Shown here: positions 1 to 11,056 of the stretch, in pieces
Numbering within the stretch: position 1 is the stretch's first letter
Layout of the letters: every line of letters begins with the position of its first letter
NCBI GenBank assembly: GCA_963920705.1
Contig: OY987225.1
Coordinates: forward strand, 8,907,210 to 8,971,209
DNA length: 64,000 bases
Direction: 5' to 3'
Origin: Odiellus spinosus
Taxonomy: Eukaryota > Arthropoda > Arachnida > Opiliones > Phalangiidae
Notes under the pieces: model-generated
Seen by the model: only the letters and a program-made list of their open reading frames with translations
Databases searched by the model: none
What the model was told of the DNA's origin: nothing
Translations under genes and position numbers: made by a program

Positions 1-1005
1 TTGAAAATATTTATTACACTAAGACCATCATGTGGAAAGAAAAGCCTAGGCTTAGGAGAAATTTAAGATATATCTTAATTAATAAATCATTAAGGTAACA
101 AGAAGTATGCAAACTCGTTCTTAATTAAAGGAATCTACTTGTTATGTAACCGGGTACAAATATTCTTCCGTTCTAATCAAGTTTCCCAAAATTTGCCCAG
201 CTACAATTATAATTTCAGTTAAATGTCAAGGCTGTTAAATGTAGTTACTTTTTCGGGTTGAATCAAAGGGTCCTACTTAGATTTCATCTTAAGGAATAGA
301 AGTCTTATTCCCCTTATTTTTAATATCTTTTAGCTTTTTAGGGATTAAATTAAAAGAATTATCTACTTTCTAAAATAATAATGTGATTTTCTCCTTCGAG
401 ATGTTTGAATGAGCTTCCATATCGAAGCGTCTTTAACCATTTTGCTCTTCAAACTTTTATTTTTCGAAGCGTTATTTGTTCTTTCAATTCGAACCATACA
501 AAATTATCACATGAAAAATACTAAATAAACTTATTATCCAAAATGTTAAAGACTCCTATCAAAGTTAGAATTTTCATCAAAAAAGAATTCTACGAACGCC
601 AGACTCGAACTGTCTGCTCTAGTCAAAAATGAAGAGGGAGGGAAAATGCTAGAAGGTGCCACCAGGTGTACAAAATTTTTATCCAAATATTTTTTGGCGG
701 GAAATCCAAACTGGAGGAGCCCATTTGCATCAGATTAAATAAAATAGAACAGTAAATAATATTCATGGAAATTACGCCTACGATAAAAAAAATATATTGT
801 AACTGAGGGTGTTAGGCTTCTTCGAGAGTGGGAATTGAATAGGAAGAAAATAAAAATGGTTTCAGTGTATTCGTGAGAATTTTATAAAACATTTTCAGAT
901 AATTCAATGTTAAAACATATGTTCAGCGTACGAATTAATTCTGCCATACACGAACAATTATTATTTTTAGATTGACAAAAAGGATTTGGGCTTAATTTTG
1001 TTACG

Positions 1006-1105
1006 TTTGCAACAGGTGTCCCCGCTGGAAGGTCGTTTCGCCAAATGGGTGGCGCTCCTTCCATACAAATCTCTGGAATATTCCAGCTGGACTCCCTGTT
1101 GCAAA
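1006..1105. repeat. Short inverted repeat with 25-nt arms
   Basis: Arms 1006-1030 and 1081-1105 both read TTTGCAACAGG followed by a partly matching stretch ending GCTGGAA or AGCTGGAA when oriented the same way. The 50-nt loop is GC-richer than its surroundings. It is probably the core of a dispersed repeat; no coding function is suggested. Confidence 0.55.
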
Positions 1106-1488
1106 GTCACCCCCTTTTTCTTTGCATAAAAAGAGATCTCAATAAGATAGCAAAATAGATTGATGATAGATTTCAAGACAGATTGATAATAGATTTTCAA
1201 GAAAGATAGAAATAAAAGACCGAGTAAACGATTAGAATAAAGTTGTAATTTTTTAATTAAGAAAATATTCATCCAGTCACTCGGAGGAAAGGTGATTAAC
1301 GTTAATTATAACACAAGGGTAATATTTTATTATAATATTTAGAAAATATCCCTTAAAGGGATCTTCTTCCAATTCCTCAAAAAGGTAAATAAGTAACCCT
1401 GAGGGAAAATAGATTAGAAAATAAGAAAAAAGAAAATAAATAGTAAACCCTTAAATATTTTCCCCGGCTACACGTTTTATACAGTATA

Positions 1489-1669
1489 AAGGCCCATTTA
1501 CAAAAGAGTGGAAAGCTGAAGCGTAATCTGATGCATGAAGCAATAACAACAGGAGGCATAGGTTCATACATCGTTTAAAAATGAGATTTTGGAACCTATG
1601 CCTCCTCTTGTTATTTGCTCCATGCATCGGCTTACGCTTAAGCTTGCCGCTCTTTTGTAAAAGGGCCTT
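1489..1669. repeat. Imperfect hairpin with about 77-nt arms
   Basis: Arm 1489-1565 (starting AAGGCCCATTTACAAAAGAG) pairs with 1591-1669, leaving a loop of about 25 nt. The arms match at most positions with scattered mismatches and one small indel. This is the geometry of a short MITE or a long fold-back transcript. No TATA box or gene is seen beside it, so a transposon-derived origin is the simplest reading. Confidence 0.7.
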
Positions 1670-2156
1670 AAGAGATTAGATTCGTAAAATCAAAACTATG
1701 GCTAGATGCTTTTTTCTACATTACATAAGCTGCGTTTGGACACGCGTGTCGATGATAACGCCTGATGAAATATAATGTAGGTTGTATCCAGCTTGACGCT
1801 GAATTCAGCCAGTACTGTCCGAATGCTTCCGATCTTCGTCTTCCTCCCTATGAACAACACGCTTAATATAAAAATTTTAATAAGGTAAGGTTAAGTTAGG
1901 TTAGGTAGATAACGTGGTTGTCGGGGAGGTACTATTTTAGTTTCCCCAATTTGTGTTAAATTACAGTTTTTTTTTTTTTTTTTTTTTTCATTGTTGTCTG
2001 AATTTAGATTCAAATGATTATGGCTTCAGTTACCATAGGCCTAAAATTCCTATCCTAACGCGTACAATTAAACGTTTTCAAAATGGGTTATTAATAACCT
2101 AGTAGTGAAATAAAAAAAAAAAATTGAATCTCACCTCAAATGAAATGGTTGGATAG

Positions 2157-2497
2157 TGTAACAAAGATAGCAGACGATACATTAGACAATAATTGTTCTT
2201 GAGTTCCCCGTTTTGGCGCCCTAGTCGCGGTAGTCATAGATTATAAAAGTGGAGATGCTTGCTTCGAAAGGGGGCAGGCTGGCAGAATTATAACTAGGAG
2301 AAAACGAACGATTAATTTAAGGAGAACTCTTTATAATATTTTGTCTGGAAGATACTCTTCCTCCCAGGAGTTATTGAAATTATTTGAAGTGAGTTATTTA
2401 AGTTAAATTAAATCCAATACAGTTTTAGTCTGACAGCGATCTGGACCAAGAGCCAGGGGTTAGTAATGGCCCTGTAATACTATATCAAAACGTTACA
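2157..2497 (+). repeat. 5' LTR of gypsy element 1
   Basis: The segment begins TGTAAC and ends GTTACA, a terminal inverted pair typical of LTRs, and is followed directly by a tRNA-primer-like site. It contains a TATA-like box TATAAAA at 2242-2248, fitting the U3 promoter. Length is 341 bp. Boundaries come from the terminal pair and PBS because no second LTR copy is present for comparison. Confidence 0.65.
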
Positions 2498-2515
2498 TTG
2501 GTGATAGAGGTGGTT
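2498..2515 (+). other. Primer-binding-site-like sequence of gypsy element 1
   Basis: TTGGTGATAGAGGTGG follows the LTR end immediately. The TTGGTG start and position are usual for a gypsy primer binding site complementary to a tRNA 3' end. The exact tRNA was not determined. Confidence 0.5.
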
Positions 2516-2662
2516 GGGCTAGAAAACTGTTGGGTTTTCTTTTATCGGTTTTTATTTGAGATGACTTTTTGACGGTTTATGTGTTTTGTCTGATCCTAGG
2601 TTGGTTTTTATTATGGTGATTTCCCTTTTTAGCTTGTAGTTTTTTTTAGTTTTATTCCTTTT

Positions 2663-3640
2663 ATGCCTGTTACCCGTGCTGCTTTTCTTCGCCAACGGAG
2701 TGCTCTTGTTAGTGATCTCACACGTGCTTCCGTACCACGTATACCTGCAGAGCGGGCCAGTTCACAACTTCTTGCGCCCAAGGATTCCCTTGACGAATTT
2801 AAAGATTTACTTGATCGGGTTTCCGCTAAACTAGTGATGCCTACTACAGATCAGACCGCCGCTAGTACTTCGGAAATGGCTGCTTGTATGGCTTTAATAG
2901 CAAAGAACGTGGATCTCTTGGGACAGGCTATTCGTCAACCACGCCCAAGGTATAATATTCCTACTCCGACATTTACTTTTTCCGGATCTCGTCAGGAGAA
3001 CCCCTTACGTTGCCTTAAGGATTTAAAAAAAAATTGTGTTTCGGAAAACATTACTCCTGATATTTTACTACAAAAACTCCCGGTTTTTCTTAAGGGTAGT
3101 GCAGAGACCTGGTGGGATACTAAGTCCTTTTCCACGTTTTCAAATTTTGAAACTGCTTTCCTTGATCGGCATTTAACTTCCGATTTTAAACGAGCATTAA
3201 TACAACAGCTACTACATCGCCGTCGGGTGAGGATCCTGATACATTTATTAGTGACGTTGTGTCCCTTAATAGTCAGCTCCCTGTTCCCTTGCCTGATGAA
3301 GACATTTTGGATTTAATTTAAGAGGGCTTACATAAGGACCTCATTGCTCATATTAATTTTCGTTCTTGCACCAGTTTATCAATCGTAGAAGAGGAGATTT
3401 CATATGCTCGTCGACGTATGGCTCGATTGGCTCCATCCCCTAATCCTTTTTTTGTTCGACCCCCTCCAATTCCAGCCATTGTTCAACGCCCATTACCTGT
3501 GGTTCCTGGTTCTTCTCCCGCCCCTTCCGGTTCTTTACCAACCAGTGGTCCGACTTGTTGGACGTGTAATTTGGTTGGCCATGTTTCCAAATAGTGCCCT
3601 ACCCGTTCTGGGTCAAAAAATTACTTCTTGCTCAAGGCCA
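2663..3640 (+). pseudogene. Gag of gypsy element 1, frameshifted
   Basis: The first open block (2663-3316) has the helical make-up of retrotransposon capsid, including a LKGSAETWWDT-like motif near 3090-3120. Coding continues in another frame from about 3300 with a proline-rich linker and a zinc knuckle (CWTCN..GH....C) near 3554-3597. An in-frame TAG lies inside the knuckle at about 3593. Gag would bind element RNA and form the particle. The frame change near 3230-3300 and the stops make this copy non-functional. Confidence 0.75.
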
Positions 3641-4609
3641 CCATCTAATATTAACCCTGTGCGTTTTCGTCAAAATATTTTAAATATGATTTTTAGTTTG
3701 CCGACTCTCTATGCTCACGTTTCCGTTGTGTTACCAAATGGCCGAAATTTATCTTGTTTATTAGATTCAGGTTCTGACCTTTCACACTTTAATGAGGACA
3801 TTTGGACATCCCTGTTTCCAGATTGGCTGCCTTCTTCAGACCGTCCCCTTGTTACCATGGCTGATGGGTCTTCTCAGGTTCTGTTGGATAGACGACACAT
3901 TTGTCTTAAAATTAAGAATCACCCCTTTTCAAATGAGTTCTCATTGATCGAGAACTTAGTTGAACCTGGTATTCTTGGACGTGATTTCTTAATTAATCAT
4001 GCGGTAACAATGGATTACGACTCCGGTACAGTTACATTGGGTAAGCGGTCCCAAATTACCATTGCCTTCGATAAAGGTCGTAATGAGACCCCACTGTGTA
4101 ATGATGAGGACTTTGAGGCGGAAATAGAAAAAGCTATTTCTCGTACTAAATTGTCAGCTCCCCAGTGTCAAGAGCTACGGTGTCTTTTACGTAAATTCCC
4201 TTCAGTATTTTCTGCGAAGCCTGGGTTAACGTCTTTAACTCACCACGTTATTAATACTGGTGATGCTGCACCAATTGCTTTAAAACCCTATAGAGTCTCG
4301 CGTTTAAAGGAACGCCTCATTGAACGCCACATAGAGGAAATGCTTGACAATGATATTATTGTTCGCTCACAAAGTCCTTGGGCGTCCCCTGTAGTAGTAG
4401 TCCCAATGAAACTACCTTTGTATGAATGTGACGAAAGTGCTCCAGTGAGTTCGTTTAGTCGGTTTTATGTAGACTTGCGGCGTCTTAATGCAGTAACGAT
4501 TCGGGACCCTTATCCTATTCCTCGCATTGATGATCTTATAGATGTCCTGGGTCAACCTACCTTTATTACCACTCTGGACTTGCGTTCCGGTTTTATCTCA
4601 GGTTTTTGA
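3641..4609 (+). pseudogene. Protease and N-terminal reverse transcriptase of gypsy element 1
   Basis: An aspartic protease is marked by LLDSGSD near 3755-3780 and the downstream ILGRDFL motif near 3972-3995. It is followed by the N-terminal fingers of reverse transcriptase, with SPWASPVVVV near 4372-4405, FYVDLRRLN near 4463-4490 and TTLDLRSGF near 4567-4600. Coding then jumps directly into the last part of RNase H. The palm with the YLDD catalytic motif is missing, so polymerase function is lost. The deletion joint is near 4600-4610. Confidence 0.85.
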
Positions 4610-6000
4610 TTTTGAAATCCTGTATAATCGTGGTTCCGTTAATGTGGTTGCCGATGCTCTATCTCGGGCCCCAGTTGATTGCCCCTCCCCTTTTTTAGAC
4701 GACCTGAATGAAGATAGTTGGTGATGACCTCGGTTCTAACACAATTATTCTTTCACCCCATCAAGATGGAAAAATTTTTGCGGTACGAGCCTGCATTAAT
4801 ATTTCGGATGTCGTGACATCTCCATCAACATTGTCTCAACAGGAAATTCGTGAACACCAAATAACTGATGCTCGGTATGGGAATATATATGAAGCTCTAA
4901 CCATTGGTAGCCCAGACGGGAGAAACCCTGTTCCTGACCAGCACCAATACTCTATACATGATAATATTTTATACCGAAAATTGGCTCCAGCGCTGTTCAA
5001 GATAGTACTCCCCAATACATTAATCCCTAAGGTTTTAAACCTTATTCATGACCACCAATACTCTGGTCATCTTGGTATAAAGAAAACTTGCCAGCGCCCA
5101 GTTCCAGTTCTGGTGGCCGAAGATGAAGTGATATTACTAAGTATGTACGAAGCTGTTTGATTTGTCAGCAACGGAAACCTCGTAACACCTTAAAGCCTGG
5201 CCCGATGCAATGTACTGTAGTCGATGGTCCTTGGTCAATGGTTGGCGTGGATTTGATATGATCCCTCCCACTATGTAATAACCGTAATCGTTTTTTATTA
5301 GTTTTTACCGACTATTTTTCTAAATGGGTCGAGTTTGTTCCTTTACCCATATCTACACCAGCTACAATTGCCGATGCTTTGGTTTCACGTGTGGTTCGGC
5401 AATGGGGTAGCCCCGTTCGTCTCCTTAGTGATAATGGCCCTCAGTTTATTTCTGAGTTATGGCGTACTACATGTGAAAAGATGAATATTCAGTGTACGTA
5501 TACCTCTCCGTATCATCCACAGACCGATCAGACTGAACGGGTTAATCGGGTTATTGGCGACATGATCAGTTCTTATGTGGGTAATAAGCATACTACTTGG
5601 GATGTTAATTTACCTTTATTTCAGTTGGCGTATAATAGTGCCCCTCACGAATCTACCGGACATTCTCCGTTCTTTATCAATCATGGACGGGAAGCACGTT
5701 TCCCATGGCTGGAAGCAGCTTTTAATCCTCGTTTACAGGGTAATCCAGACCAAGTACAGGTCTATATCCGAGATGTTATTGCCCCTATGCAAGCTACCCT
5801 GGATGATGTTCGCCATAATATTACTCGTTCACAGGAAAGGCAACGACATTATTATAATAACTCTAGGATTAGTTGGGAACCTGCGGTTGGTTCATTTGTT
5901 TGGAAAAAAACCCACCCAGTATCAAAAGCAGCGACGGGATATTCAAAAAAATTGGCACAATATAAACGGCATTTACCATCCACTCGAAATGTTGAATTTG
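4610..6000 (+). pseudogene. RNase H tail and integrase of gypsy element 1
   Basis: The block opens with the conserved RNase H end (VNVVADALSRAP near 4640-4670). The zinc-binding H2C2 region follows, with its histidines near 5050-5075 and cysteines near 5150-5165 in shifted frames. The integrase catalytic core has FTDYFSKWVEFVPL near 5308-5350, LLSDNGPQF near 5424-5450, YHPQTDQTERVNRV near 5511-5553, and a GSFVWKKTHP tail near 5889-5918. Stops at about 5158 and 5260 and frame changes disable it. Sequence after about 5950 no longer resembles integrase, marking the 3' truncation. Confidence 0.85.
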
Positions 6001-6198
6001 TATATACCGCACTCCCTCGCGTAAATTATCGCTATAAACCAAATCATTACTTATTTTACAAAAGTATAATTAAATTATTTTATTAAAATCTTTAGGGATC
6101 TCCGAGTAATTAACGTGATGATTAAAAGTAATTTTAATACGTATCAAATAATGCTGTAGTATAGATATCACTACCGTATAAAAAGTTTATTTAGTCTT

Positions 6199-7053
6199 AT
6201 GTTGGAATTTTTTGGTCATTTTGCTCGAGTTAATCAAGATTTGAATCCTCCAATTTCCGAAGTCGAGTTGATTGCCACTCTCAAAAGAAACCTTAGGACG
6301 GAAATAAAACAGTTATTGGTCTTCATGGAAGCTAAATCAGTCTCAGAGTTACATCATCATTCCTTAAGAATTGAACAAACACTCGGACTTTTTCCAACAA
6401 AGAAGGAGAAAAATGAAAACACTTCTGCCGACATTTCAGAAAAAAACATGAGAGAAACTCCAAAAACAACATCAGCCAAGACCTCAATACCTATTAGTGT
6501 CTCAACATCGACACCGGGATCCTTGGTTCCGATAGCTACAGATGTAACAACGGAAGGAACATTTGCAACACCGTCTCCACCAGTTAGACCTCAACTACCG
6601 AGTGGAATCGGTCCAATGAGCCCCTATGGAGTAGCCTGGTCACATTACGAGACTTTCCCTAGCGGGAATGAGTCAGAGAACGACCCATATCCCGCACCGA
6701 TAAGTCCTTTTATGTATTTGCCATGGGCATTTCCAGGCATGGCTCCCCAATATACACAACAGCCAAATGTAACCTATTCTCATTTTCATCCGGGTCTTTC
6801 AACAGAATACCCTCCACGAGCTAATAATCCAAGTCAACAAAGAGGAAGAGGTTACGATAGAAACCGAAGACAGCAAAATTCTAGTTCAAATAACGCCAGA
6901 CCAAGAGCGCTTCCCCCAACGGGAACTCGATACCAATGTCCCCGGGGAAATACCACAAGAACTTTTCAGCCCTCAAGTAATCCTAGAAATGAAATTACGT
7001 GTTTTAACTGTAACGGAATCGGACATTTGGCCAGGAACTGTCCTTCCCCATGA
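6199..7053 (+). pseudogene. Gag of gypsy element 2, 5'-truncated
   Basis: The ORF starts inside a capsid-like helical domain, so the ATG at 6199 is probably internal. A long proline/serine/threonine-rich linker follows, then an RG/RN-rich basic patch near 6840-6910, and a single CCHC zinc knuckle (CFNCNGIGHLARNC) near 7011-7045, the usual nucleic-acid-binding end of gypsy gag. The frame ends at 7053. Protease coding resumes in another frame, which could be a programmed shift or decay. Confidence 0.75.
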
Positions 7054-7189
7054 ATTTTCAGAAATCAGAACCAGGGAAACGCCGGAGCGGGAGGCAGAGT
7101 TACAAACGCCCAGCCTCCCGCCACCACTCAATAAGTTCAAACAGTTCCGATTCAACCGAATCACCTCCTCCCCTTAGGTTGGGATTAAT

Positions 7190-9675
7190 TAAACGAAGGA
7201 GGAGATATTAGAGACTTCCTCATATCATTTCCGTTGTTTTCGAACATGGAACAATACCTACCCGATTAGACAATGGAGCGGAAGTTTCAATGATTAGTAT
7301 CGAACAATGGAGAGAAATAAAGAAAAAACGAGGCGAAGAAGAAAATTTTGCTCCCAATGAGAAAGTGACGGAATGCATTATAATGGGAGATGGTCACTAC
7401 ACTTTTACGAAAGGATCTATTAAACTGAACTTGCGAGATAAAATTCGAAAATGGTGAATCAAGAAAATTCACTTCAAGAGTTCCACATAATCCCATCTTT
7501 ACTCTGCGATGCTATCCTAGGACAAGACTTTCTAGAAGATTGGAAGGTAATTATGAATTTTAAGGACAAATCTTGTCACATCAACGGAGCTACTTTGAAA
7601 TTTCCAGACCTCCAAAAAGATAAAGGCCCACCTTCCCCTCAAATTGTTCAAAACGTCAATGAAGCGATTGATAGAACTAAACTTCCAATGAGATATAAGA
7701 AGGAATTACAGGAATTACTCCTCCGTTTCCCAGATTTGTTTAGCAATAAATTTGGAAGAACTAACCTAGTAGTTCATGAAATCCACACTGGAAATGCAAA
7801 GCCAGTTACTAAGATGCCGTATCGAGTGAGCGACCGAAAGAAGGCGATTATCGAACAGCACATTTCCGAAATGTTGAAAGATGGAATAAATAGACCTTCT
7901 ACGTCTCCATGGGCATCTCCGATTGTTATAGTAGAGAAAGATGATGGATCCGGCACTGGAAAGATCAAAACTAGATTCTGTGTGGATTTAAGAGGAGTAA
8001 ATAAAGTAACAGAAAAAGATCCCTACCCAATACCACGGATTGAAGAGACATTAAATAAGTTGGGAAAGCCAAAGTATATTACTGCACTCGACTTAAAAAG
8101 TGGATACTGGCAAGTAGAAATGTGTCCAGACTGTGCACCAAAACCGCTTTCATTTTCCATGCTGGGAAATATGAATTCCATGTTCTCCCGTTTGGTCTAA
8201 CTGGAGCTCCATCGACCTTTCAAAGGCTGATGGATGAAATATTTAGAGACGGAGAACCCTTCTCTATAGTGGTGTACTTAGATGACATTTTGATTCCCTC
8301 CGAGACCTGGGAAGATCATAAAAATGCACTGGAATATGTGATTCATCGTCTACAAAATGCTGGACTCACGCTACAACTGAAGAAATGTCGTTTCGCTCAG
8401 TCAGAAGCTACCGTACTTGGACATGTAGTGAGCGGAGCGGGTATCCACATAGATCTGTCAAAAATAGAAGCGATAACGAATTTCCCAACACCGAAAAATC
8501 TAAAACAAGTTCAACGTTTCCTGGGAATGGCGGGATGGCATCATAGATTCATTCCGAACTTTTCTACAATAGCTGCTCCAATAAATAAGCTGAAGAAAAA
8601 GGGAACACCTTTTAAATGGGGTAAAGAGCAGGAAGAATCATTCCGGAAATTAAAAGAAGCCATCAGTTCTGCTCCGCCATTAGCCGCCTATAGACCTGAA
8701 CTTCCCTGTATTTTAACAACTGACGCATCAGATTTGGGACTCGGAGCTTTTTTAACACAAATTCAGGATGGAGTGGAAGTCCCAATTGCTTATGCCAGCA
8801 GGAGCTTGAGAAATGTTGAACCAAAATATTCAACATCTGAAAAAGAATGTCTAGCCATATATTGGGCAATAAATCATTTCCGACCGTATCTGGAAAGTAA
8901 ACCATTTACAGTAGTCACGGATCACAAGGCGCTAACCTTCGGTATGAAAGAACCGAATTCTCGACTTGTAAGATGGGCCATGTATCTTCAAACCTTCGAT
9001 TTTAAAGTCCAGCATAAGAAAGGAGTCGAGAACGTAGTCGCTGATGCTTTATCCAGAGCTCCTTTGGCATTACTAGCTATGGCCAGGTTCTCCAGCTCGT
9101 CTTCCGAATTGGAATCAGGGGAATTAAGAAATTCATCGGAATCGTCGGACGAAGGAACAGATAGATCAGTGATCGCCCATGTTATACCTCCATACCCGCA
9201 TGCCAATTACCATATCTTTGACCAAGACGAGATAATCGCAGCTCAAAGGGAGGACCCGGCTATGGAAGGATTAAGAGAACACTTCGATCAAGAAAATCCT
9301 CCCCCACACCCCAAGTTCGAAATGAAAAATCAATTAATCTATAGAAAAGCCACCGAAGCGAGACCATCCAGAATTTTCTTACCAACAATATTGCGTCGAG
9401 AAGTCTTTCGACTGCTACATGACCATCCCTTAGCAGCGCACCGAGGAAGGCATAAGACGATAGAAAGAGTTGGACATAGATTCTGGTGGCCGGCAATGTT
9501 AAGAGACATTCGAACGTATATCCGTGAGTGTGTCCTCTGTCAACAGTACAAAATCAGTAATCGAAGAAGGCCTGGATTAATGATATCAACCGAAGCAACC
9601 TCACCTTGGGATAAAATTGGAATAGACATTATGGGCCCTTTCCTAGAAGCCGACGAGGTTATAAATATCTTCTAG
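7190..9675 (+). pseudogene. Protease, reverse transcriptase and RNase H of gypsy element 2
   Basis: The protease core is seen at 7262-7300 (RLDNGAEVSMIS; the usual DSG triad reads DNG) and ILGQDFLEDW near 7515-7545. RT follows, with SPWASPIVIV near 7905-7935, RFCVDLRGVNK near 7974-8010 and ALDLKSGYWQ near 8083-8112. A one-base frame change near 8135-8150 precedes LPFGLTGAPSTFQRLMDEIF and the catalytic YLDDIL at about 8275-8292. RNase H spans roughly 8700-9060 (TTDASDLGLGAFL, STSEKECLAIYWA, TDHKALTF, NVVADALSRAP). An acidic linker and the integrase H2C2 zinc region (H..H near 9420-9445, CVLCQQ near 9531-9545) follow. Only a few lesions are present, so this copy is younger than element 1. Confidence 0.9.
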
Positions 9676-10513
9676 TATTTACAGATTACATGACAAAATA
9701 TGTTGAACTAGTTCCACTCAGGAATATATCTGCGGAAACTAGCACCAAGGCCTTAAAGAACGTCGTCTGCAGGTGGGGAGCACCGAAACAAATTTTAAGC
9801 GATAGAGGGACTTAATTCGTTTCTACACTCTGGAGAGATACCTGTAAGCTCTTCAGGATAAGTCCCATTCACACGACTCCTTATCATCCTCAATCAGATT
9901 TGACGGAAAGAGTAAACAGAGTCTTGGGAGAAACAATTTCCATTTATGTTGAAAACAATCACCGAACATGGGATGAAACTCTAAATGCTCTAGCTTTCGC
10001 GATAAATTCAGCACCGCATGATACGACAAAAATATCTTCATTCTATTTGAACATGGGTCGAGAACCGCGATTACCCTGGGATCTGGAAATAGGAATGCCA
10101 GTCGAAGAGTTGGAGGACAGGAGTCCCACTATAAAGGAATTAAAAAGACAATGGGCTCTAGCCAAAGAATTCTCCAGGCTAGCTCAAGAAAAGCAGTCGG
10201 AACGTTATTGTGGAGATTAACGCACCCTCTATCAAGAGCTGAAGAAGGACAGATGGCGAAATTAAGTCCTAAGTGGTCTGGTCCATACAAAATCATCGAA
10301 AAAATAAGTCCCTTGGTCTATGTTCTGGAAGATGTCATCACTAAGCAAAATATTGGAGCGATTAAAATTGATCAACTAAAGTTATATCATACCAAGGAAG
10401 TTCCCCTTGGGGAAGATCAACCTCCCCAAAGACCCGAGTCCGAAGATACGGAAGTTCTCCCACGAGAAGAGAGAGTATTAGCTCCAGAATCAAGTGGGGA
10501 ACCAAGAGTATGA
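9640..10513 (+). pseudogene. Integrase core and C-terminal domain of gypsy element 2
   Basis: A frame change near 9650 leads into the integrase core: FTDYMTKYVELVPL near 9680-9720, ILSDRG near 9791-9808, and YHPQSDLTERVNRV near 9882-9923, which supply the D,D,E residues with the upstream GIDIMGP at 9619-9639. An in-frame TAA at 9813-9815 interrupts the core. After another shift near 10200 comes RLTHPLSRAEEG and a GPY-type C-terminal module (KWSGPYKII near 10272-10298). No chromodomain is seen after it. The frame ends in TGA at 10511-10513, overlapping the next ORF by ATGA. Confidence 0.85.
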
Positions 10514-11056
10514 TGATCCGGAAGAGAACAAGAATCACATACGAAATTATTCCTGAAACGGATTCTGATCAATTAAGAAGAAACTTGAGACCAGAACCTA
10601 ATCTTGAGGAAACTATTCCGAAAAGAAGATATGAACCAGAAGAACCCTTGCCAGAATTAAGCCCTATTCCCTCAGAGGAAGACTGGGAAAAAAGATTCCC
10701 TTTAGAAAGTTCCTCTCAGGAAGAAATGGTCCCCGAAGAAGGAAGGGCAAATCAGAAGAGACCAGTCCATGGGTCAAGATCGTCCTATTCCGGAAAACCA
10801 ACTAAGAAAAAATCGAAGGGCATCGATCAAGAGGAAAATGACAAAGCGAGGTTCCTTGAAGAAACCTTCTCTCAAGGAGAATTAAAAGCCAGGGAAGAAA
10901 AACGAGTTAAAACAAAAAGACCCGTTCACGCCCTTAGTTCTTCATCCTCATCTTCCGGAAAACCTCAAAGGAAAAAGTCAAAAGAGGATAACCCGAAAGA
11001 GGGTCTGAAGGCAGACAATACCAGCATTGACGTTCAACCCTCTACGTTTACTCCTG

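Larger units (their letters stand above)
1..2156. other. Gene-free stretch left of the first gypsy element
   Basis: No convincing coding region is seen on either strand; open frames here are short and low in complexity. The stretch contains two inverted repeats (listed separately), a poly-T run near 1966-1988, and a short GGTTAAGTTAGGTTAGG-type word near 1887-1905 of the kind common in arthropod repeats. A T-arm-like word near 596-625 lacks an A box and was not accepted as a tRNA. Confidence 0.6.
2157..5960 (+). mobile_element. Ty3/gypsy retrotransposon 1, 3'-truncated and decayed
   Basis: The order LTR, PBS, gag with zinc knuckle, protease, reverse transcriptase, RNase H tail and integrase places it in Ty3/gypsy (Metaviridae-type) retroelements. 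The element has frameshifts, stops and a large internal deletion of the RT catalytic core and most of RNase H. Homology fades after the integrase C-terminal region near 5950, and no 3' LTR is found before the second gypsy element begins near 6199. It is inactive. Confidence 0.85.

Noticed and set aside
596-625. T-arm-like word (GACAGTTCGAGTCTGGC on the minus strand) suggesting a tRNA
   Set aside because: One stem mismatch and no A box, anticodon arm or acceptor pairing in the proper place.
3404-3640. Left part of the plus-strand frame starting at 3404
   Set aside because: The gag tail and zinc knuckle are encoded in another frame here; this frame becomes real only from about 3660 (protease).
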